Assembly (NCBI GenBank): GCA_016584305.1 | Contig: JACEEZ010018862.1 | Span: 164,289-228,288 of the forward strand | Origin: Chionoecetes opilio | Taxonomy: Eukaryota > Arthropoda > Malacostraca > Decapoda > Majidae | Reading direction: 5' to 3' | DNA length: 64,000 bases | Part shown: piece by piece, positions 34,560 through 45,906 of the stretch | Numbering within the stretch: position 1 is the stretch's first letter | Layout: every line of letters starts with the position of its first letter | Translations under genes and position numbers: made by a program | Notes under the pieces: generated by a model | What the model was told of the DNA's origin: nothing | Seen by the model: the letters and a program-made list of their open reading frames with translations, nothing else | Databases searched by the model: none

Positions 34560-35490
34560 ATAAGGTATGGATGGGTGTTTCACCTAAAAACATATCTCTA
34601 CATTTAACAGCCGATCTTTCTATAATTTCTGATTGGGGCAAAGCAAACCTTGTTTTGTTTAATGCCTCAAAAACCCAATTTCTTCACCTATCTACTCGAC
34701 AAAACCTACCACATAACTATCCCCTCTTCTTCAATGATACTCAACTATCTCCTTCTACAATGAACATTCTTGGACTGTCCTTTACTAAAAATCTAAACTG
34801 CAAATCTCATATCTCATCTCTTGCTATAACTGCTTCTAAGAAGTTAGGTGTCCTGTGGCGTCTGCGTCTTTTTTTTTCTCCCTCCCAAATGCTTGCTCTA
34901 CAGGGTCCTTATCCGCCCATGTATGGAGAATGTCTCACATGTTTGGGGGGGGATCCACTCATACAGCTCTCCTAAACAGGGTTGAGTCAAAAGCTTTTCG
35001 TCTCATCAACTCCTCTTCTCTGACTGACTGTTTTCAATCTTTAAAATCACCGCTGCAGTGTTGCTTCTCTTGCTATCTTCTACCGTTATATTCATGTTCA
35101 CTGCTCTTCTGAACTTGCTAACTGCATGCCTCCCCCCCTCCCGTGGCCTCGCTGCACAAGACTTTCTACTCATTCTCATCCCTATTCTGTCCATCTTCCT
35201 AATACAAGAATTAATCAGTATCTTTACTCTTTCATCCCTTTCACTGGTAAACTCTGGAACTCTCTTAATGTTTCTATTTTTCCACCTTCCTACGACTTTA
35301 ATATTTTCAATAGAAGAGTGACAAGACACCTCCCGAACTAAATTGGCCCACCCCCCTTTCTTTCTTTTATATTTCTTTATTTCTATATATATTATATTTC
35401 TTTATATGGACTGGCAACTAAGCGGGCTTTGTGTTACCTCTTTTTGTTGTGGCCTTGGCCAGTCCTTTGTGATGTTAAAAAAAAAAAAAA
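34560..35490 (+). pseudogene. Jockey-like LINE, 3' fragment with poly(A)
   Basis: Plus frames read NASKTQFLHLS, NILGLSFTKNLNCKSHIS, ASKKLGVLWRLRLFF, then after frame changes RVESKAFRLI, the PPPLPWPRCTR block and GKLWNSLNVSIFPPSYDFNIFNRRV with a stop at about 35340. This is the C-terminal region downstream of RT in Jockey-type elements. The 3' UTR (35341-35474) ends in a 15-A run at 35476-35490. 5' truncation is typical of LINE insertion. Confidence 0.8.
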
Positions 35491-35593
35491 ATACCAAAGA
35501 AGCAGTACAGTAACTTCTTTCTTAATTCGTTGGTTGGCTGGAAACCATAAACACATTCCCCAGCCCGCACGTTAAACACTTCAGTTTATCTAA

Positions 35594-36260
35594 AGGCGTT
35601 TTCTGCGGGGGAGCAAGTGAAATTTCGCTTGCAAGCGAAAAAATTTCGATTGCTCAAATTTCGCTTGCTGTTTAATCATCCAGGGAAGATGATTGCCCGA
35701 CCCGCAAGAATTTGTTGCGGCAGCAAGCGAAATGTTTGTTTGGGCACTGTCGCGTTCGGCTGACGTGGCGGTGGTTTGTGCTTCAATAAAATGTGACAGT
35801 AGTGTACTTTAGTTAAAATCAATCACTCCTTCTTATTTTAATATCTTATTCTATAATCTTGAATCAGGTAAGTGAGGTTGCGGCGTGTAATTAAGGATAA
35901 AATAACCGGCACATCTTTAAATATTCCTATATATGCATTCAAACAGTCTTTACACACACAACACAGTGAACAGCCTCCGTCGGCCATCTTCCATCATCCT
36001 GTCCACTTGTCCATTCCTCTGTTCCAAGCTTCTGTGCTGCTTTATTGACAATATGAGCGTCACTTTTAGGTAAGAACATAGAACTGATCCAGCATAAAAT
36101 CACTCGAGAAACTTTGGTCCGCCGCCATGTTTTGTTTACATTTCAGCCGCCGCCCTGCCATCTCAGGAGCAAGCGACGGAAACGTTTTCTGCGGGGGGAA
36201 AGTGACCGCTTGCAAGCGAAACAATTTCGCTTGCAAGCGAAATTCCCCGCAGAAAACGCC
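35594..36260. mobile_element. PIF/Harbinger-type MITE with TAA target duplication
   Basis: Ends AGGCGTTTTCTGCGGGG at 35594 and its complement ending 36260, flanked by TAA (35591-35593 and 36261-36263). Subterminal parts contain the self-complementary TTTCGCTTGCAAGCGAAA several times, so each end can also fold on itself. No transposase. TWA duplications and this size suit PIF/Harbinger. Confidence 0.85.
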
Positions 36261-36263
36261 TTA

Positions 36264-38750
36264 AGCTGCCCTGCATTATTTATTTTTTTCGGAGTAATAT
36301 TAAACTAATGAGGGTTAATGAATATTACCAACAACAGTGATCTTACTTTGCTTTTGAGTAAACCAAGGCTTTCTCGAGTTGCTGTGCAGATCTGGCCTCC
36401 AGCAGATGTGCTGCATGCACCAAGCTCCTTTGTGATCGAATCCCATGCTACGTTTTTTCTTGATAACTATGTGGTACCCGAGCTACATATCTGATAGCAC
36501 AGGATGCACTAGTATCAGATCCAACAGGGTTTATTGTTGAACCTTAGTTAAGGACGCAGCTTTTTCCCGGGAGTCGTGGATGCTCTTCATGATGTGTTTT
36601 GTTGTTCACGAGAGCAGAACGCGAAGACAAATGCCTGCTTTGACCATACTCACACTAAAAAAAAATCCCTGGTTCAGAGCTGCCATCCCAGGCGCATAAT
36701 TGTATTAGCTGCGATCGACCTAAACCCATGATGGGTCTTGGTGTTAGTGTTTAACAAGCGCGTTCTCGGGACTGAAATTACTTGCTTCTAACATGGGAAT
36801 TCCACGTTAGTGTCTCCCTATTCCACGTTTAAAAAATCTGCCGTTTTTTTTCAATACATTGATTTCTGTGTAGACATGTAGAGGGACATGTAGGTACTTC
36901 AATGCTGAAGGTAACTGAAATAAAACAGTTTGCGTAGTATTGCTGATTATGTTCAACCTTACTATTTTTAGCGTGGTAAGTGTAATAAATTAACTCTCAT
37001 TTGCCATGCCGCCCAGTGAAAATTCCTTATTTTAGGCTATGACCTCAACCAAAGGCCCCGACAGGAGCACACTGAGCCATGGAAAAGGTGTTCGAAAAAT
37101 GTCTTTCCCCATAATACGAGGTGATGTACCCCATGTTATAGGAGAGGCTGGTGTTCTCCATCATATCATAGTACTTAAAATATTTTGCTTCCTTAGTATA
37201 TAAACTGTCTTCAATATTTTGTATTGCTATTCTATATCATTATGACTTTTATATGTTTGATATATGTTATATATGTTATCGATATGTTTTGTTAATCTTC
37301 GCGCTATACAAACACAGCTGATGTTGCTAAAACAAGCTAAATAATTCGTAGCGCGTACGTTTATCTTATTTCCTGTTTATTCGCTATTCTGTCCTTTCAT
37401 TCTCACTCTCAACACTGGTATCATTCTTTAAACTTTCATCCTTTCTTTCAATCACTCTACCACCTTTTCATCCCTCTTTCGCTCTTCTTCTATCAGTGCC
37501 CAAAAGAGGAAAATTGTCGATGTCATAAGTACCCGCACAATAAAAATAATATTTGCGACGAAAATGTTGAAAATTTATTTTAATTCATCAGCATGGGGGG
37601 ATTATCCTTAGTGAGGGGAATCTCAAGCCGATTTTGAAATATAATTGGAAGTCAAGGGGACGTGAAGGAGGACGGCTGAAGGATGGGAGAGAGAGAGTGG
37701 AGGAGAAGAGCAAGGAAATGTTGGACAAAGAAGAGAAAAAGAAAATAAAGATGAATAAAAGAAGGTGAACCTGTTTTCGGTAGCGAAGAGAAAGACTGGA
37801 GCGAAGATGGAAGATGGAGGACAAACTATACTGAAGATGAAAAGATAGCAACTTTGTTTGAGTTTTCCCGAACCAGCACGACTTTTGTGGGAGTTTCGTA
37901 TAGCTCACACGATTCCAACACGAAATGTGTAGGTGAAACCAGTATATATCAGGGCCCCAACCCGATATAGCACGATTGAGCACAAATCAGCTAGACACCA
38001 ATTCGAATTTCGGGAGGCCGTCCGAAATCGACCTGAATTTACACGACTGTAACAAGAACTCGCACGGTTATGGTAGAAATTGCACTAATATTATACGCGC
38101 ATGTCATTTAGGCAGAACAAAAATGCAATGTGGCAGTACAGATTGATTTTTGCACGATGAAGTAGGGTACTGGTGTCTCTTGGTTTGGAAGTGGTTCTGG
38201 CGGTGGCAACTGAAGGTTTCCAGCCTCGAAAGGCTTTCTCTGAGCGGTGTCACTCCAGTAACCCACCCAGTCGAGTCCAGTAGTAAGCTTTGTCTTGGGC
38301 TCCCACTGTTTTTGTTACCAGTTGTTGGTTCTGTTGTTATTTGGATTTAGTTTTTCTCATTTTGGATTTGTATATTATCTTTTCTTTTCTCAATGGTTGT
38401 TTATTTTTGTTGCTAAATTTGTTGCATCTGTTGTATCACTAAAGACTCATCCATCAGACGAACCTCCCTTGGCTCCAACGTCAACATGCAGAAACTAGTC
38501 TGTGTCAACCACATCCAAGAGTACTACAATAGAGAGAAAAACTTTGTAATTGTAGAACTGAGAACCGCTATTGGGAGAGCACTTGCACGCCACATGTTCC
38601 CATCAACAGCACCGAGAACGTGGTAGAAATTCCAGCGTTTGGTGTCTACTGGGCAGCCACTTCCTTCCACCAGGATCTCCTCGAGATACTCTTAAACCCT
38701 TTAAACCCTTTAAACCCGGCCATCTTTAATGATGGCCTTACACGTCTCTG
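36264..38750. other. Unassigned sequence
   Basis: No recognised gene or element over about 2.5 kb. The frame at 37588-37983 (minus) is a low-complexity Ser/Leu/Phe/Pro stretch from a purine-rich segment (37650-37850) and is unlikely to be real. TTTAAACCC is repeated three times at about 38693-38718, followed by a hairpin GGCCATC/GATGGCC. Confidence 0.45.
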
Positions 38751-38754
38751 GGAT

Positions 38755-38830
38755 AAGAACATAAGAAAATAAGGAAGCTACAAGAGGTCGTGAGACCTAC
38801 ATGTGGTAGTTCCTGTAACACTTGGATAAT
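38755..38830 (-). repeat. CR1 3'-end fragment
   Basis: AAGAACATAAGAAAATAAGG, ACAAGAGGTCGTGAGACCTAC and TGGTAGTTCCTGTAACA match the 3' terminus of the CR1 at 1107-1180, including the ATTCTTATG-type tail. The body is absent. Confidence 0.8.
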
Positions 38831-39120
38831 TAGATAAGATGCTGATTGTGTTATGAGCCACCATGTAACAGTACAGCAATATCATGTAGGTGTCTCCTAT
38901 GGCCAAATATTATAATAATTACTGTATAAGTAACAATCAAGTGCGGTCATAAGTTCTTAAATCCATCGTCCTGTATTCATTTTCGCATCAATACCGCCCG
39001 TACTCTTCTTTCCCCTCTCCAAAGTAACTGTACTAACTGATATCTAACTGGTATTAGTCCTTGGCTCCTCTCTATCTCGCATTTGAAATTGTTTTCATTG
39101 CTATGATTATCTCTAAGTAT

Positions 39121-39121
<1 letters not shown>

Positions 39122-39160
<39 letters not shown>
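39122..39160 (+). repeat. (TC)n microsatellite
   Basis: About 19 uninterrupted TC units. Confidence 0.97.
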
Positions 39161-39454
39161 GGAATATATATCATGTAAAAACAAGAGACCGTTCAATTAA
39201 AAGTAAACTTATTGTAATTACTATATCACTAGCTTACAGGGATTAAAATTGCGTCCACTCGCCGCGCTTTTGTATCACAGCTAGAAGTCGTCGAGCTACT
39301 GAGGCCTTGGTCGACTAAAGAATGGTCAACCTACGCGCATAGCGGGGCTACGTCACTAGGGGGAATGTCTCTATCTCGTTCTCTCTCACTCGCTCATCTC
39401 TCTCTTTCTACAGATTTCAACGGGAACTAAGTTATTTTTCTTGGACCCAAGTGG

Positions 39455-39482
39455 TATATATTAATATATATATTATATATAT

Positions 39483-39516
<34 letters not shown>

Positions 39517-40035
39517 AATATTATAAAAATATATATGAGACGAGAGTAATAATGGTTGACGAAGAGTAAGAAAATGTGGAGGTTGTAGAGGAGGAGGGTG
39601 TGGTGGAGGTGGTAAAGTAGGAGTATATGGAGGTGGTGGTGGTTGAGGAGGAAGAGGAAATGGCGGTGATTGTAGTTGAAGAGGAGGAATAGGAGAATGA
39701 GGAGGAGGAGGGTGTGGTGGAGGAGGAGGAATTGGTGGCGGTAGTTCGTACACATCGGTGGTTCGGTGGTCACATCGTACATCTTCTTTTCTTACATAAT
39801 CTTATTATACTATACACCTATTACTATCATCATTAATTATGTTATTATGATAGTGACACTAGGATTACTATTAAGAGTATTTGTAATGGCCAGCTAGTGG
39901 CAGCAACAGGAGAAAGTGGAGGTGGAAGTTTAGTTGGAAGTGGAGGAGTGATGGTGAAGGAGTAGGAGGAATGGAGGTGGTGGAGCAGAATGAGAAGGAG
40001 GAAGAGGAAGGAGGCGAGCGGGACGCGGGACGCAC
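39455..40035. repeat. AT run and GGA/GGT purine-rich tracts
   Basis: (AT)n with ATATTAT variants at 39459-39535, then GGAGGAGG/GGTGGT-rich sequence at 39560-39745, a normal stretch, and another GGAGGAAG-rich tract at 39895-40020. The Pro-rich minus-strand frames here are translations of these tracts. Confidence 0.85.
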
Positions 40036-40089
40036 CTCTCTTGTTTCTCTCATCACTAGGGTACCTTGAATAACAGAGTACTGATAACT

Positions 40090-40165
40090 CGATTTATGGG
40101 CGCCATCTTAATGCCAGGGCCTCTCCGTTCACTCTAGACCCGCGGAAGTTCTCAAGGCATGACCC
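40090..40165 (+). repeat. Copy of the 60-bp block found upstream of the THAP exon
   Basis: GGGCGCCATCTTAATGCCAG and GGCCTCTCCGTTCACTCTAG, then CGGA(A/G)GTTCTC, match 26829-26890 closely. No THAP exon follows; a Helitron 5' end begins at 40183. Confidence 0.75.
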
Positions 40166-40182
40166 CGCAGTATATCATGTTA

Positions 40183-41125
40183 TCTATAATAATATAAGCG
40201 AAAGTGTGTGTGTGTGTGGGGTGTGTGTGTGTGTCTGTCTGTCCGCGATAGGTGCCGCTGTAGCGGTCCAGGAGGTTTGGTTATCCAAAAGGTTTGTTTT
40301 CGGATGCCATGCAGGCGCCAGAGGTACGATGATTACTTTTCATTTCATCCCGCCCGCGGAGAGGCAACAGCTTGCTCCCGGCTCCTCCCCTCACCCCAGC
40401 CGACCCCACGGCCGGAGATTTTCCGTGGCGGATTAATTCGCCGTAGGATACCCCTGGGTGGATTTACCCACTCATCTTCATCATTTATACTTTTTTTTTC
40501 TCATCTTCCCCGTCTTTCTTAAGTATATCTTTTGCGTCGTTTTAAACCCAGTAATGTGAATATATTAAGCACACTCGATGAGAGACGAATCTTCTTGTAA
40601 ATAAAGGAAGCGTAGCTTTGTTTGTTACGGTTGCATGTATCCCGGGCGTGGCGTTCTGTCAGGAGGCCTTGCCTTGGCCCCCTCTGTCACCGGGCAGCGC
40701 GGATCCCCAACATGTAACGGCAGCATGTTATTTCTCCTCAGGAGGCCGCCTGACACACCTCGGTCACGGGGAGCGAGACCAGCTGAGGCAGCGGCCTCTC
40801 TCAACTGCCTGTTGTTCTTCGTCAGGTGGCAGCCTGTCCTTCCACAATATCGGTGTAATGCATCTCACCATGTAGCGACATGTTTTGTTCTCCGTCAGGA
40901 AGCCCTAGCTGCCATTCCTCAGTCAAGAGGCAGCTCGGCATATTCCACCATGTAGCGACGTCTTTTTGTTTCTATTATTATACATTTTTTCTCACCTTCA
41001 CTGTCTTTTTTACGTTATCTTTTGCGTCTCGTTTACACAGTAATGTGAATTGATATAACGCACTCGATGAGATACTTAATTACTGTACGAACCCTATGTT
41101 GTAAATAAAGGTAGCGTAGCTTTGC
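40183..41125 (+). mobile_element. Helitron 5' end with a different interior
   Basis: TCTATAATAATATAAGCG preceded by A marks a Helitron 5' end; the first 75 bases match copy 1, then the sequence diverges at GATAGGTGCCGC. The interior holds direct repeats of about 135 bp (40483-40622 and about 40975-41122, TCTTTTGCGTC ... GTAAATAAAGG.AGCGTAGC) around a GC-rich zone. In that zone CGTCAGGAGGC / CAxxATGTAGCGAC-type modules of about 100 bp recur three times. An inverted copy lies at 44595-45298. No 3' CTAG end is identified; the true extent is uncertain. Confidence 0.6.
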
Positions 41126-42460
41126 TGTTAACATTTGGCCTTCCTTGTTCTACCTAGTACATTAGCTATAGGTGGCAGGCATGACAGGTTCTGGCTTTCG
41201 TTTGTTCCCCTTTCTAATGAAGGGAAGTTTTAATTTCAGTGATTGCATTTGTTATATATTTTACTTCCTCTTATCTGAGGAAATCTTCGTATTGAAGTCG
41301 TCATCGGTATAGCTGGTATTTCATAGTACCTACTATATAGCCTAAATTACTTGAGCTTATCTAGAATGGAAATTCATTCTCACACAAAATGCACCATGCA
41401 TATATGGTGAGCAGCTAGTTGGTGGAAGTAAAAAAAATCTGCTCTAGCTGACTCTTATCATTTTTAAATTTAGTCTAGACTACGGTAGCCTTTTCCTATA
41501 TGCCCTATAGTGAACCTGGAACTGTTGAGTACAGTAAGGTTTTATGTTTTGAAATGAAATGTACACATCCAAAGGATGCAGAAACTGCCGGATGCTAATT
41601 TTGCATTTGTTGAGCAATTCGCATAATTGCCCCCTAATTAGCACATTCGTTTATCTTCCTTATTAACCCGCCTATAGAATTCCTATGGGTGCCCTAGACC
41701 TAAGTTTTAAGTTCTCAATGATTTTAAAACTGCAAGATGCTCCCTGTGTATATTTTTATTTTGTCCATAATTGTCTAATTAGCATATTGATTAGGTATGT
41801 CCAAAATTACGAATATATTCCCTTTTTTGACATAGCAATTTTTCTAAATCAAAGCAAAATCTGTTTTGAATTTAATATTCAAAATCAACATATTTGTTCT
41901 TTAAATCAACAATTAGCACTGTGCACAATGGAGTTGTCGTGGAAATGGTCTGACTTGAGTCAAAAAATAAAAAATCGTCTGTCAACTACAAAGTAGAGAT
42001 GTCCTTTTTGATCGGTATAAATGGTATCAGTGAAAAGGATCATGAGAGGCCAGAAAAACCCGGGGGAAGGATCAATTGCATCCCAAATTGACTTTGACCT
42101 CACCTTTACCTGGACACGCAGCCTCATGAAGAACAAAGAAACAAGCGGGAGCTCTCCCAACTACTCGGTACTAAAACTATGAAGTTTAAATAATTTTGTG
42201 GTTTCCCCTCAAAATTAAGAACGTAAAAAAAAAAAAAAAAATACAAAGGTTGCAATAAGATGGTGTCTAGTTGAAATATTTAACCTAGGAGGAAAAACAA
42301 CTGCCAACCTTTGGAAAAAACAATGGGAGAGGAAAACCTAACAACAAAATATGTATTAACAGATGAAAGGGTTGGAAGAAGTTGACAGAAAAAACCTGCT
42401 GGGAAAAGAAGAAAAAGTCGGGGTATTTGAAGGGACCAAGGAAAGTTGAGAAAAAAAACT
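41126..42460. other. Unassigned AT-rich sequence
   Basis: No gene or element recognised; a 17-A run lies at 42225-42241. Confidence 0.5.
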
Positions 42461-42461
42461 G

Positions 42462-42926
42462 TACCGTACTAGATAACAGTAAAAGTCGCCAGCCGCCAAT
42501 ATTACGAATTATAGCATCGCTACTAATTTGTATGTGCCACTAAAGATAATACACAGTAGTTTTTTATCATGACTGTATAATCTACCCTGTTTCAGCGTTG
42601 TTTTATGCTTTGTATCTGCATGTATATTTCGGTTTCAAATTTTTCAATTTTTTTTCTTTTTCGCGCGACGACGACGTCGGGAGGACACTCAGTAAATACT
42701 AAACCCCTAAGGCGACCTTATTTTGGTCGCTACTCTGTTGATATTTTTGTAATTTGATCATTATAGCCATATCTCTTATGACACAGATGCAGACACAAAA
42801 TGACAGACTTTTAGATAGCCCCTTCTAACTTTCCTGAAATCATGGATGTGAAATGGTAAATATTAACGCCACTACCGTCTGTACATAGAAAAAACGTCCT
42901 GGCGACTTTAGTGTTTTTCTACGGTA
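42462..42926 (+). mobile_element. Element C: TA-flanked MITE, solitary copy
   Basis: The left end TACCGTA...AGTCGCCAG and right end CTGGCGACTTTAGTG...CTACGGTA are inverted repeats; other copies give the consensus TACCGTAGATAACACT. All three copies in the window are bounded by TA, as for Tc1/mariner-type targets. It has no coding capacity. Near its right side (about 42805-42875) it contains the module CCCCTTCTAACTTTCCTGAA..ATGGATG that is also part of the Helitrons. Confidence 0.8.
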
Positions 42927-43439
42927 GGAGTAACACAAGTACAGCTTTCCCAATAGAAACTTAATGCCTGGAATGGCCTAGAAGTGATAGTGGCAAAATG
43001 TGCATCAATTTAAGGATAAATTGATCAATCATATAACCCACGACCACGAGAATAGCTCAGGCCCTGTATGCTACAAGAGGTATTATAGTATCACATGCAC
43101 ACAAGAGGTCTTTACGATGGAAGATTGATTTAATGCTAAAAAAGGGAAATGTGCCAGACATCGGGGTCATAATGGCACTTTACGATGGAAGATTATTCGA
43201 GGTAAGAGAGGGTGTGAAAAAGGGTACATTTCTGAGAGATATAAAAAGTTATTTTGTAAGGTTCTTAATGAAAATGTTTGGGAAATTAATTCAAGATGTA
43301 GGAATATTTTAGAATTTAACTTTCTAGATATATACTGCACATGATACTGCTGCAGTAATGGAGCTTCGTAAAAGTAAAAAAATACATACAAGGGGACAAA
43401 TCCTCCAGGGTTGAATACCCCGGGGCGAGTCATCCGGGC
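42927..43439. other. Unassigned sequence between element C and the LINE fragment
   Basis: No gene is recognised. AAGAGGT.TTTAxxATGGAAGATT occurs twice (about 43105 and 43180), a small local duplication. Confidence 0.4.
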
Positions 43440-43700
43440 CCTTTTAGCCGGGGACGAATCACCCTCGCACAGGTACCGACAACGCCAAATACTCCTGCTG
43501 AGCGAGTCCCATAACCCGTGGCTTATGCCCAAACCGCCGTAAGATTTCTTGACATGACCCGCCGTCATTATGTGCTGCGCTACCAAAATATGTAAAACTT
43601 TCCAAGATCTCAAAGTCCTCGACAGACAATGTCCTCAACATTTTCTCAATGAACGACTGTAATATTTCATCTAGTAAGCCTCCAAACTCCTCATCCAAAT
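43440..43700 (-). pseudogene. RTE-like LINE fragment
   Basis: Minus-strand frames read FEILESFTYFGSAAHNDGG, CQEILRRFG and, one frame over, HGLWDSLSRSIWRCRYLC. This is the region just downstream of the RT core in the same family as 13010-14674, and it includes part of what is deleted in that copy. A frame change lies at about 43530. Confidence 0.75.
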
Positions 43701-43729
43701 GATTTGCGTGCTGGTATTGAATCTTCCTC

Positions 43730-44060
43730 CTCTTCTCACTAATTTGATGTTAGCATTGTGTCTCTGCCTCCTCATCTTCCTCTTACTGATCAGCGTGTTA
43801 GTGTATTGAAAATGCCTACCTCCGTATTCTTTCACTCATTTGCCTATCAGCATAGTGTCTTTGTTTTTTCTCCTATACCCTCATAGACAGATGGGTCCCA
43901 TGGTGTCTGTTCATCCTTATGTATATAATCTATCTCCTCCTTACGGATTTGCACATGAACGTGGCATCTCATGTCAACTTCCTCCTCCTCCTACTGATTT
44001 GCATGTTTGCATCGTGTCTCTGTATACCTGCGTATCCAACCATTTTTGTGTTGGTGTATG
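43730..44060 (+). repeat. Degenerate tandem repeat with TGTCTCTG..CCTCCTC core
   Basis: A phrase of the form GATTTGCxTGTTxGCAT..TGTGTCTCTG..CCTCCTCxTCCTCCTC recurs at about 43700, 43740, 43840, 43945 and 43998 with variable spacing (50-105 bp). It is not coding in a consistent frame. Confidence 0.5.
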
Positions 44061-44594
44061 TTTCTTCATCCTTGGAGACACACTTAACAGGAAGGCTCCC
44101 CAGAAAGATTTTTTTTTTTGAGGTAATTGAGTAATCACCAGCAGTCCTGGTAAAAAGGGTATTAAGTCTCCACTCAACAATTGTTTTCCTTTTCAGTTGC
44201 CAGATATCAGGAAATCACCTTCTAATGCCATGTTTGATGTAATATTTTATTTTTGCTTGCATTTCTAATGTTTCTTTTTCTTCCCAAAAGGGTAGTAGTG
44301 TTTGAAAGCAGCATGCAGCCTGGTGGTGGAGCAGCAGGAGCTGTTGAGGTTTCCTCTAGTAAAGGAAGAAGGCATCTTTGTGAAGCATCACCCAATACGC
44401 CGTGTGTCGAGGGCATAAGCTGAAAGCCCTTACGGCCGCGTGCTATTTATTACACACAGACTACAAAAGCACATGAACACAATGTGGACATACCTATCAC
44501 TACATAACACTAGTATGTGGGTCATGTCTTTGCGATATTTTTCTGTTGCCGAGTGACACTGAAGGTTATAATGTAAAAAATGTATAAATATGAG
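44061..44594. other. Unassigned sequence
   Basis: No recognised gene or repeat. Confidence 0.4.
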
Positions 44595-45298
44595 AACAAA
44601 ATGAGGTCGCTACATTGTGAGATATGCCCAGCTCCTCTTGACTGAGGGATGGCAGCTAGGCTGCTTCCTGACGGAGAACAAATCATGTCGCTACATGGTG
44701 AGATGCATTACACCGATTGTGGGGGGACAGGCTGCCACCCGACGAAGAACAACAGGCAGTTGAGAGAGGCCCGCTGCCTCAGCTGGGCTCGCTTCCCCGT
44801 GACTGAGGTGTGTCAGGCGGCCTCCTGACGGAGAATAACATGCTGCCGTTACATGTTGAATCCGCGCTGCCCGGGGACAGAGGGATGCAGGCAAGGCCTC
44901 CTGGGCAGAACGCCGCGCCCCGTATACTGCAACCGTAAAAAGCAAAGCTACGCTTCCTTGTTACAAGAAGATTCGTCTCTCATCGAGTGTGCTTTATATA
45001 TATTCACATTACTGGGTAAAACGACGCAAAAAATATACTTAAGAAAGACAGTGAAGATGAAAAAAATGTATAAATGATGAAGATGAGTGGTAAAACCCCC
45101 AGAGTATCCTACGGCGAATTAATCTGCCACGGAAATCTCCGGCCGTGGGTCGGCCTGGGTGAGGCAGGAGCCGGGGGCAAGCTGTTGCCTCTCCGCGCGG
45201 CGGATGAAATGAAAAGTAAAACATCGTACCCCCTGGCGCCCTACATGGCATCCGAAACACAAAACCCTTTTGGATAACCAAACCTCCTGGACCGCTAC
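44595..45298 (-). repeat. Inverted copy of the 40243-40967 Helitron interior
   Basis: Its complement follows the 40243-40967 sequence throughout: GTAGCGGTCCAGGAGG, the CATTTCATCC..CGGAGAGGCAACAGCTTG stretch, the GTAATGTGAATATAT..CACTCGATGAG repeat and the TCAGGAGGCCGCC modules. The two copies lie 3.6 kb apart as a large inverted repeat. The copy ends abruptly at 45298 against a plus-oriented Helitron leader. Confidence 0.85.
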
Positions 45299-45905
45299 AA
45301 ACCGCCCCCCGTGGCGGAATCCCATCATATGGCACAGTTTTGGGAACCAGCTCGACCAGGGACGGTTTTAAGCCTACTTATGAGATGATCCGATCACTTT
45401 TTTTTTTTTTTAGCAGCCTATTAGCGAGAATTTTGACAAAAAATGTGGGTTGCGAGAATGAGGAAACCTTGATATAGGGTGATGGGTAATGGGTGAGTGA
45501 ATGGGTGGGGTGATGGGAATGGGTGTGGGTGATGGGTGAGTGAAAGGGTTGGGGGGTGATGGGTGAGGGAATAGGTGGGGGGTGATGGGTAATTGGTGAG
45601 TGAATGAGTGTGTGGTGATGGGTAATGGGTGAGTGAATGGGTGGAGGGTGATGGGTAATGGGTGATTGAATGGGTGGGGGGTGATGGGTAATGGGTGAGT
45701 GAATGGGTTGGGGGTGATGTGAATGGGTTGGCGTTAATACATACATTTTTACATCCATGATTTCAGGAAAGTTAGAAGGGGCTATATGGAGAGTCTGTGT
45801 TTGGTGGGCCGAAGGCCCACCAAATACAGGTGGTGGGCCGGCCCACCAATAGCCCTCCGCAGGAGCTAGCCAAAAAGTCCGCCCGGAGGGCGGCTTTGCG
45901 GCTAG
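45299..45905 (+). mobile_element. Helitron, 5'-truncated copy
   Basis: Starting within the conserved leader (CCGCCCCCCGTGGCGG), it continues through T-run, minisatellite (45475-45735), the shared module and the GGTGGGCC palindromes to the GC hairpin and CTAG at 45902-45905, followed by T. The 5' terminus is missing; the inverted segment at 44595-45298 sits in its place. Confidence 0.8.
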
Positions 45906-45906
45906 T

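Noticed and set aside
37588..37983. 131-residue minus-strand frame
   Set aside because: Derived from a purine-rich low-complexity stretch; no family signature or splice context.
40618..40955. Cys/Ser/Gly-rich frames at 40618-40955 and 44691-44945 as a conserved gene
   Set aside because: The two inverted copies conserve DNA but not one frame, and the frames follow the 100-bp tandem modules.
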